This document shows, piece after piece, positions 1 to 4,970 of a stretch of 7,687 nucleotides of DNA. The DNA comes from Pseudobdellovibrionaceae bacterium (GTDB taxonomy: Bacteria > Bdellovibrionota > Bdellovibrionia > Bdellovibrionales > Bdellovibrionaceae): NCBI GenBank assembly GCA_014376325.1, contig JACMRP010000113.1, forward strand, positions 1-7,687, read 5' to 3'. Each line of letters begins with the position of its first letter. The first letter of the stretch is position 1. Under the pieces are notes generated by a model that ran no database searches, was not told the DNA's origin, and worked only from the letters and a program-made list of their open reading frames with translations. Position numbers and translations under genes: made by a program.

Positions 1-1
1 C

Positions 2-958
2 ATGATCGGTAAATCGAAGCCGATGCAGTCATTATATTCTCTCATGGATAAGATTAAAACTGCGGATTCGACGGTTATGGTTCAAGGGGAAAATGGTACC
101 GGTAAAGAGTTGATCGCAAGATCGATCCATTACAATTCTCATCGTAAGGATAAGCCGTTCGTGATTCAGAACTGCTCGGCCTTCAATGATAACTTGTTAG
201 AGTCAGAACTTTTCGGTCACGTGAAAGGCTCCTTCACCGGCGCCTTTCGGGATAAAAAAGGTTTGTTCGAGATGGCCGATAAAGGAACTTTCTTCCTGGA
301 TGAGATCGGGGATACTTCACCGCAAATGCAGGTTAAGCTCCTCCGCGTTCTTCAAGAAGGTACTTTCATGCCGGTGGGTGCAACTGAAGGTCGTAAAGTC
401 GATGTTCGAATCATCGCGGCGACAAACAGAAACCTGAAAGAAATGGTAGAACAAGGAAGCTTCCGGGAAGACTTGTACTATCGATTGAACGTCATCAACA
501 TCCGCGTCCCGCCTCTTCGCGAACGCAAAGAAGATATCCCTTTCTTGGTGGATTTCTTCTTGGCGAAAATCTGCGAAACAACTGGCGGTGCTAAACGTGC
601 CATCACTAAGCGTGCTCTTGAAAAACTGTACGACTACGCTTGGCCAGGTAACGTACGGGAACTTCAAAATGAAATGGAACGTTTGGTGGTATTATCCGGC
701 GACGAAACTAAATTGATGGCAGAACTTCTGTCACCAAAAGTTTTAGAGTCTGGCGATAAGAACAAAATCCAAGGTGCTCGTCTTCAAGGTAAACTGAAAG
801 ACGCACTGGAAGATCTTGAACGCGAAATGATCCGTGAGGGTCTTCGCCGCACAGGTTGGAACAAATCCAAGCTGGCGAAAGAGCTCGGCATCAGCCGCGC
901 GGGTTTGATCATGAAAGTTGAAAAGTACGGCCTTGATAAGCGTAAGATCGCACGCTAA
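2..958 (+). CDS. Sigma-54-dependent transcriptional activator (bEBP), 5'-truncated by window edge
   Basis: Enhancer-binding ATPase that remodels sigma-54 RNA polymerase to open -24/-12 promoters. Seen in the 318 visible residues: Walker A GENGTGKE (29-36), the sigma-54-contacting loop GSFTGA (76-81, a common variant of GAFTGA), Walker B TFFLDE (96-101), sensor I AATNRNL (139-145), the arginine-finger region FREDLYYRLNV (154-164), sensor II WPGNVREL (214-221), and a C-terminal Fis-type helix-turn-helix at about 286-311 (NKSKLAKELGISRAGLIMKV). All hallmark residues are present, so it should be active. The first visible Met sits at the conserved start of the AAA+ domain (normally xIGxS), so it is probably internal. 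The N-terminal sensory domain (receiver, FHA or GAF) would lie left of the window, and its type cannot be told. A strong terminator follows, so this gene ends its transcript. The family call is certain; target genes are unknown. Confidence 0.95.
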   Translation: MIGKSKPMQSLYSLMDKIKTADSTVMVQGENGTGKELIARSIHYNSHRKDKPFVIQNCSAFNDNLLESELFGHVKGSFTGAFRDKKGLFEMADKGTFFLDEIGDTSPQMQVKLLRVLQEGTFMPVGATEGRKVDVRIIAATNRNLKEMVEQGSFREDLYYRLNVINIRVPPLRERKEDIPFLVDFFLAKICETTGGAKRAITKRALEKLYDYAWPGNVRELQNEMERLVVLSGDETKLMAELLSPKVLESGDKNKIQGARLQGKLKDALEDLEREMIREGLRRTGWNKSKLAKELGISRAGLIMKVEKYGLDKRKIAR

Positions 959-993
959 GCGCCTGAAAGAATTACTGTAACGACCAAAACATA

Positions 994-1032
994 GGGGCTG
1001 CTTCCGATACCGGAAGCGGCCCTTTCCTTTTT
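994..1032 (+). terminator. Rho-independent terminator after the sigma-54 activator gene
   Basis: A 12-bp stem (GGGCTGCTTCCG at 995-1006, pairing with CGGAAGCGGCCC at 1011-1022, with one G-U wobble) has a 4-nt ATAC loop. It is followed by the T-rich run TTTCCTTTTT. It lies 36 nt past the stop codon. Confidence 0.9.
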
Positions 1033-1084
1033 CCAAACTACTGAATTCACTCATCAATGTACCTCGCACGGACAGCGACAAATC

Positions 1085-1101
1085 ACGGCACAGCGTTCGC
1101 A
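1085..1101 (+). promoter_or_regulatory. Candidate sigma-54 (-24/-12) promoter for the pseudo-activator gene
   Basis: CGGCAC (1086-1091) and TCGCA (1097-1101) give the required GG-N10-GC spacing and match 8 of 11 fixed positions of TGGCACGNNNNTTGC. The predicted start near 1112 would leave a leader of about 35 nt that includes the Shine-Dalgarno at 1135. It sits in the gap between the upstream terminator and the gene. GG-N10-GC alone is expected many times by chance in a window this size, so this rests mainly on position. Confidence 0.35.
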
Positions 1102-1119
1102 ATATCGAAGTCTCAGATG

Positions 1120-1134
1120 GGTCCCACCGGGACC
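1120..1134 (+). other. Leader hairpin just upstream of the Shine-Dalgarno
   Basis: Perfect 6-bp inverted repeat GGTCCC/GGGACC with a 3-nt ACC loop. It ends directly beside the AGAGGGA Shine-Dalgarno of the next gene. The left arm GTCCC can also pair with a second GGGAC at 1138-1142, which covers the Shine-Dalgarno, so two exclusive folds are possible. A regulatory role is inference. Confidence 0.4.
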
Positions 1135-1141
1135 AGAGGGA
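1135..1141 (+). promoter_or_regulatory. Shine-Dalgarno that fixes the start at 1147
   Basis: AGAGGGA lies 5 nt before ATG 1147. The in-frame ATGs at 1057 and 1117 lack such a site, and the stretch they would add (MYLARTATNHG...) resembles no domain. Confidence 0.7.
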
Positions 1142-1146
1142 CGTAC

Positions 1147-1980
1147 ATGGATACATCGATGCTGAAGTTGAAACAGTTGTTAAGCAGTCGTTACGGCAAG
1201 GGACTTGAGCTCAGACCTTTGATGGATATGTCAAAGCTAGCGAAATCGTCCGACGCCATCGTTTCGGGAAATGACTTGTTCATCCCGATCGTTGTTCAGG
1301 AACAATTCCTGGGCACCGCGGTGATTCCGCACGGGTGGGAGCTGAGTGATGACAAACGCAAAGGCATCGCGCAGCTAGTGCGTATGGTTCTTGAGCCAAA
1401 GTTATACAATGAATACCTAGAACGTCGTGAATCCAACTTGAATGCGGTTCACAACCTTGGATTTCCTGAATCTAATTTGATCGTCTTCGGTGACGACCAT
1501 TCTGCAGAAGTTGATAAGTCGTATTTGCTAGAAACAACTTCGTTTACGACTTCCTTGATTCATCTTCAGGGCAAGCAAGGAACGATGATTAAAAAAGTCG
1601 CTCTGCAAATCCACGAATTTTCTGGTCGATGGGCTTTCGTTCCGTTTGAAGACGTCCAACAGGATTTAAACACCGTCGCGGACATTTGTAATCTTGGTGG
1701 CATGACTCTCTACATCGAAAATGTTGAAAAGCTTTCTGCAAAAGCACAGTCCTTGTTGAACGAGTATTTGAGTTCACCACGCTCCCTTGAAGAGCCTCTG
1801 ATTTTAACTTCTTCAACTGTGGAAATTGGTAACCTCGGAGAATTTATCACCGAGCCAGTACTACTTGAGGAGATCGAAAACACGAACCTCGAAGTTGAGC
1901 GTGCACCGCTGACGTCTGCGGCACTTCGTGAAGTGATCGAATTAGTTTTTAATCACGACGAGACTCAAGGCCTGCATTAG
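1147..1980 (+). CDS. Degenerate, probably catalytically dead sigma-54-activator-like protein (GAF-like + AAA+ remnant, no HTH)
   Basis: A 277-aa protein that an ordinary search may leave as hypothetical. Residues 41-98 resemble the end of a GAF domain (DLFIPIV...FLGTAVI, then a long helix). Residues 136-255 align by eye with the AAA+ domain of the activator gene upstream. Walker A GENGTGKELIARSIH corresponds without gaps to GKQGTMIKKVALQIH (142-156), so the invariant Gly-Lys has become Met-Ile. Walker B FFLDEI corresponds to LYIENV (188-193), so Asp-Glu has become Glu-Asn. The stretch that should hold the GAFTGA loop is about 21 residues shorter and lacks it. Sensor I corresponds to LILTSST (218-224). 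There is no Arg between 212 and 252, so the arginine fingers are gone, and the protein ends before any HTH. It should not hydrolyse ATP, contact sigma-54 or bind DNA. A plausible role (inference) is as a regulatory partner or antagonist of an active bEBP. The reading frame is intact, which argues against simple decay. Confidence 0.8.
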   Translation: MDTSMLKLKQLLSSRYGKGLELRPLMDMSKLAKSSDAIVSGNDLFIPIVVQEQFLGTAVIPHGWELSDDKRKGIAQLVRMVLEPKLYNEYLERRESNLNAVHNLGFPESNLIVFGDDHSAEVDKSYLLETTSFTTSLIHLQGKQGTMIKKVALQIHEFSGRWAFVPFEDVQQDLNTVADICNLGGMTLYIENVEKLSAKAQSLLNEYLSSPRSLEEPLILTSSTVEIGNLGEFITEPVLLEEIENTNLEVERAPLTSAALREVIELVFNHDETQGLH

Positions 1981-1989
1981 ACAAGTCGC

Positions 1990-2018
1990 GGGCTGCTGCC
2001 TCTGCAGCCTTGATTTTT
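1990..2018 (+). terminator. Rho-independent terminator/attenuator between pseudo-activator and kinase genes
   Basis: Stem GGCTGC (1991-1996) pairs with GCAGCC (2004-2009) across a 7-nt loop, followed by TTGATTTTT (2010-2018). It starts 10 nt after the upstream stop codon and ends only 27 nt before the next start codon. Confidence 0.75.
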
Positions 2019-2032
2019 AAACTGCCGTCTGT

Positions 2033-2037
2033 AAGGA
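2033..2037 (+). promoter_or_regulatory. Shine-Dalgarno that fixes the kinase start at 2046
   Basis: AAGGA is 8 nt upstream of ATG 2046. The in-frame alternatives are worse: TTG 2010 lies in the terminator T-run, and ATG 2037 overlaps this site. Confidence 0.65.
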
Positions 2038-2045
2038 TGAAATCT

Positions 2046-3056
2046 ATGGAAGATTTCATCCAATTCTTTTTAAAAAACTCCCTGAAAAGCGAAGACTTCA
2101 AAGTCTATTCCCTTGCGGGTGATGCTTCTAACCGCCGCTACTACCGCGTGATCCTTGATAATTCCTCCTGGGTGCTGATGCGTTGGGATGCGTTTGATCC
2201 AGAGAATTACCCATTTTTGAGTGTCCTCAACCACTTTGCGAAAGCCGGCGTGAACGTCCCGGAAGTGGTCGCGATGGACCCAAAACAAGGTCTAGTCCTG
2301 CTCGAAGATTTGGGTGACCTAACTTTAGAACGTAAATTTCTAGAGAATCAAAACCAAGAGTCATCGTTAGAATTCTATAAAATGGCGGTAGATCAGATCG
2401 TCAAGATTCATCACAAGGCAACGGCCACGCCTGGCAACTGCACTGCCTTTAATATTAAATTTGATACCGAAAAATTCCTGTGGGAAATGAACTACGGCAA
2501 AGACAATCTTATCGAAGGCGTCTTAAAGCATAAGCTAAATCCGCATTCTGCTATGCAATTGCAGAAAATCTTCGTCGACATCTGTTCGAAACTAGATCAA
2601 GAACCTAAAAAAATCGCGCACCGGGATTACCACTCCCGGAATCTGATGATGAAGCTCGACGAAATGAAAGTAATCGACTTTCAAGACGCTCGCCTTGGTC
2701 CGGTTCAGTATGACCTGGTAAGTTTGTTTCGGGACTCGTACGTCAATATGAATGACGAGATGGCCGGAACGCTGATGGACTATTATTTGGACTGCTCGAA
2801 AGAGTTTCTGCCAAAGGATTTTTCACGCGCGCACTTTGACGAGATCTATGAACTTCAAAGCATTCAGCGTTGTTTTAAAGCTTGCGGCAGTTTCGCGAGC
2901 TTCTACAATCTTCGCGACGACAGCCGGTACTTAAAATATCTTTCCGGGACTTTGACCCGAGTTATGAAAAGCCTCAACGAGTTTCCAGAATACAAAGGAT
3001 TCGCCGACATTTTAAATGATTCCGGCGCACTAGAAAGAAAGTACGAGATTCTATGA
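2046..3056 (+). CDS. amgK: APH-family sugar kinase, AmgK-like (MurNAc/GlcNAc anomeric kinase)
   Basis: A cytoplasmic 336-aa phosphotransferase of the aminoglycoside-phosphotransferase fold. In the AmgK family the enzyme phosphorylates the anomeric hydroxyl of MurNAc (and GlcNAc) for peptidoglycan recycling. Seen: a nucleotide-loop region GDASNRRYYRV (25-35); hinge VLLEDLGD (84-91); catalytic loop HRDYHSRN (192-199) with D194 as likely catalytic base and N199 as metal ligand; and the metal-binding IDFQDA (210-215). The following GPVQYDLVSLFRDSY (218-232) and a C-terminal QRCFKACGSFA (274-284) resemble AmgK more than antibiotic-resistance APHs. The stop overlaps the start of the nucleotidyltransferase gene by 4 bp (ATGA), the usual amgK-murU order, so coupled translation is likely. 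No promoter is visible between the terminator and the start. The kinase fold is near certain. Substrate assignment rests on motifs and the neighbour; another amino-sugar or hexose is possible. Confidence 0.85.
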   Translation: MEDFIQFFLKNSLKSEDFKVYSLAGDASNRRYYRVILDNSSWVLMRWDAFDPENYPFLSVLNHFAKAGVNVPEVVAMDPKQGLVLLEDLGDLTLERKFLENQNQESSLEFYKMAVDQIVKIHHKATATPGNCTAFNIKFDTEKFLWEMNYGKDNLIEGVLKHKLNPHSAMQLQKIFVDICSKLDQEPKKIAHRDYHSRNLMMKLDEMKVIDFQDARLGPVQYDLVSLFRDSYVNMNDEMAGTLMDYYLDCSKEFLPKDFSRAHFDEIYELQSIQRCFKACGSFASFYNLRDDSRYLKYLSGTLTRVMKSLNEFPEYKGFADILNDSGALERKYEIL

Positions 3057-4078
3057 ACGTGATGCTGCTGGCCGCGGGCGAAGGTACGCGGCTCCGTCCT
3101 CACACTTTGATCCGGCCTAAGCCCGCAATTCCATTTCTTAATATTCCACTTGCCGCTTATCCCTTATCACTTCTTGAAGACATGCGTGTCGACCGCTTGG
3201 TCGTTAACACGTTTCATCTTCCTACAAAGATCGTCGATCTATTCATTCATTTGAATCATGGCGCAAGACGCCTACATTTTTCTCACGAGATTAATCAAAT
3301 CATGGGTAGCGGCGGCGGCCTAGGAATGGCCCGCGATTACTTTTTAAATCACGGCGATTTGATAATGATGAATGCCGATGAAGTAATTCTTCCGTTCGAA
3401 AGCGGCATGCTTGCCAAGGCTTTTGAATTCCATAAAAAGAATAATGCCTTTTGCACTTTGCTAACTAAAGATCATCCAGAGGTTGGCACCAAATTCGGCG
3501 GCGTTTGGATGAACCACAAAAATGAAGTCCGCGGTTTCGGCAAATCGGCACCCACGGATGATTCTATAGTCGCGGAACATTTTATCGGCGTTCAGATTTT
3601 ATCCGAAAAAGTTTTCGGCTATATTCCACCTTCTACTCCCATGAATATCCTGTACGACACCGTCGTAAAAGCCATGGCTGCCGGCGCGCTCGTTCAGCGT
3701 TACAAGGTGGATTGTCACTGGTACGAAACTGGCAACGCGCAGGATTTTTTGCAGGCGACGGGTGAAACTTTAAAAATACTTTCTGGAAGCGATGCCCAAG
3801 ATCACGCACGAATTCACCTGCAGCAGACCCTAGACAAATACGGCACGGAAGCGTCGCTTTTAGAAACAAGGGGCGGTGCCACATTGCTTAGATCGACTTC
3901 CGCGATTGTTTCGCCGAAGGCGATCGTTAACGGTTTCGCGGTGCTCGGTGCGAAAAGCGTGGTTCCCGAGAATTGCACAATAAAAAACGTGACCATTGCT
4001 GATCACGTTTCACTCGTCGAAGGCACCGAAGCCCAGAACGAAATATTTCTTCAAGACAATACGGCTACTTTTGAATAA
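3053..4078 (+). CDS. murU: NDP-sugar nucleotidyltransferase, MurU-like with C-terminal extension
   Basis: A 341-aa cytoplasmic nucleotidyltransferase that joins a sugar-1-phosphate to an NTP to give an NDP-sugar. MurU makes UDP-MurNAc from MurNAc-1-P, bypassing the MurA/MurB steps. Seen: signature LAAGEGTRLRP (6-16) and RPKP (21-24) for nucleotide binding; the GSGGGLG loop (85-91); NADE (107-110) with D109 as likely metal ligand, where the family often has NGD; and the C-terminal sugar-site motif WYETGN (223-228). The catalytic part ends near residue 240, about the length of a typical MurU (roughly 220-230 aa). The remaining ~100 residues include a stretch (284-327, e.g. AIVSPKAIVNGFAVLGAKSV) that reads like left-handed beta-helix hexapeptide repeats, as in other NDP-sugar pyrophosphorylases. 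The start overlaps the kinase stop by 4 bp. The 3' end overlaps the convergent gene by 14 bp. The class is sure. MurU specificity is inferred from the AmgK-like partner; a guanylyl- or uridylyltransferase for another sugar is the alternative. Confidence 0.8.
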   Translation: MNVMLLAAGEGTRLRPHTLIRPKPAIPFLNIPLAAYPLSLLEDMRVDRLVVNTFHLPTKIVDLFIHLNHGARRLHFSHEINQIMGSGGGLGMARDYFLNHGDLIMMNADEVILPFESGMLAKAFEFHKKNNAFCTLLTKDHPEVGTKFGGVWMNHKNEVRGFGKSAPTDDSIVAEHFIGVQILSEKVFGYIPPSTPMNILYDTVVKAMAAGALVQRYKVDCHWYETGNAQDFLQATGETLKILSGSDAQDHARIHLQQTLDKYGTEASLLETRGGATLLRSTSAIVSPKAIVNGFAVLGAKSVVPENCTIKNVTIADHVSLVEGTEAQNEIFLQDNTATFE

Positions 4079-4970
4079 GGGCCGAGTCGTCTAAGAAAGA
4101 GCTCTGACTTTCTTTCACTTTATATCGGCGGGTCATCATTCGAAATATGCTATCGCCAGAAACTCCGATGGGTTCACCGTTAAAATCTTTTTGCATTCCC
4201 GCCACTTGGGCCGGATCGCGATCGATGCCCAGCTTTGCCCCGCGCTCCACCGGAAGTTGATATTCCGCCGTTGCGGTCCCGTGACCACTTCCTCCGCCAC
4301 CGCCACCGCCACCGCCGCCTTCTTCGCCGTTCACGGTTTTGTTGAGTCCGTACTTATCCATTTTCTTGTTGGCTTTTTCTTCGAGCTTTTTTTGCGCTTC
4401 GGTGGCTTGGTCGATCAGGCTCTTTGACAGGCCCGCTGCCGCCATTGAGGCAGCACTTGTCATGTCGCTGCCTTTATATTTTTTCCCATCCGCCGTGGTC
4501 ACAGTGTTGGTCTTCGGGTCATAGCTCATTCCGGTAGCGGGGTCCGCATTTGTAACTGAGCTTCCGAAGCGCAGACCGTCCGCGATCTCTTGATCACGCA
4601 TCATTGCGGCCAATGCAGTTGGATCATAGCCTGCTGTGGAGCCCATACCAATATCGGTCATTCCCAGAGTACCACCAGCTTCGACGGCCGCACCTCCGTT
4701 TGCTTTCGATTGTTTCATGTTCATGATTCCCATAAGCATAAACATCGCCATTGGTACACATCCTTTACCGTGGGATACGCAGCCCGGCACGTAGGTTGCG
4801 GAAATACCCATATTGAGTGCGCCCACAATCATATTTGTACTATCCGCTTTTTTATTATCCTTCTGTGCTTGTGCGGAGGAGTCGCGAACCGAGCTGGTTT
4901 GCGCAAAAGAATTTGCACCCAGTAAAGTAGAAAGCAAAATCGCCGCCGAAGTTTTATAAGTTTTCATCAT
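4065..4970 (-). CDS. Exported Gly/Met-rich protein, second gene of secreted pair
   Basis: I do not recognise a named family. From the start at 4970 the product is 301 aa. A Sec signal peptide (MMKTYK, then a hydrophobic core 8-20) has probable cleavage at SFA|Q (after residue 23). Two cysteines (C64, C71) in GCVSHGKGC precede a Met-rich hydrophobic stretch (72-85, VPMAMFMLMGIMNM) that may be a membrane or packing helix. Residues 180-207 are a charged helical segment, then an unbroken run of ten Gly (218-227). The C-terminal module has RDPA (251-254) and SIFRMMTRRYK (274-284), matching the end of the upstream gene's product. Start choice: ATG 4970 overlaps the upstream stop as TAATG, while ATG 4967 sits 7 nt after GGGGA; a longer in-frame start at 5027 lies inside the upstream gene and would bury the signal peptide. 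It is cotranscribed with the upstream gene and probably acts with it at the periplasm or cell surface (inference). Confidence 0.8.
   Translation of the reverse strand: MMKTYKTSAAILLSTLLGANSFAQTSSVRDSSAQAQKDNKKADSTNMIVGALNMGISATYVPGCVSHGKGCVPMAMFMLMGIMNMKQSKANGGAAVEAGGTLGMTDIGMGSTAGYDPTALAAMMRDQEIADGLRFGSSVTNADPATGMSYDPKTNTVTTADGKKYKGSDMTSAASMAAAGLSKSLIDQATEAQKKLEEKANKKMDKYGLNKTVNGEEGGGGGGGGGGSGHGTATAEYQLPVERGAKLGIDRDPAQVAGMQKDFNGEPIGVSGDSIFRMMTRRYKVKESQSSFLDDSALIQK
4291..4319 (-). repeat. Hexanucleotide microsatellite encoding poly-Gly
   Basis: On the plus strand, CCGCCA is repeated three times (4294-4311) within a longer CCNCC-type run. On the coding strand it reads as alternating GGT/GGC and gives the ten-glycine run. 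Slippage by one unit would add or remove two Gly without a frameshift, so it could tune linker length but not switch the gene off. Confidence 0.75.

Noticed and set aside
1057..1146. N-terminal extension of the pseudo-activator from ATG 1057
   Set aside because: No Shine-Dalgarno, non-domain-like sequence, and it covers the candidate promoter and leader hairpin. ATG 1147 has AGAGGGA at good spacing.
743..1156. 137-aa minus-strand open frame across the end of the sigma-54 activator gene and the gap
   Set aside because: It is antisense to the conserved HTH region, runs through a terminator hairpin, has no Shine-Dalgarno and resembles no protein.
2010..2045. TTG start at 2010 for the kinase
   Set aside because: It lies in the terminator T-run and would add 12 residues encoded partly by the Shine-Dalgarno region of the better start at 2046.
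4093..4114. AAGAAAG/CTTTCTT hairpin near the convergent gene ends as a bidirectional terminator
   Set aside because: The 7-bp stem is mostly A-T with an 8-nt loop and no clean T-run on either strand. It also lies inside the coding region of the minus-strand gene.
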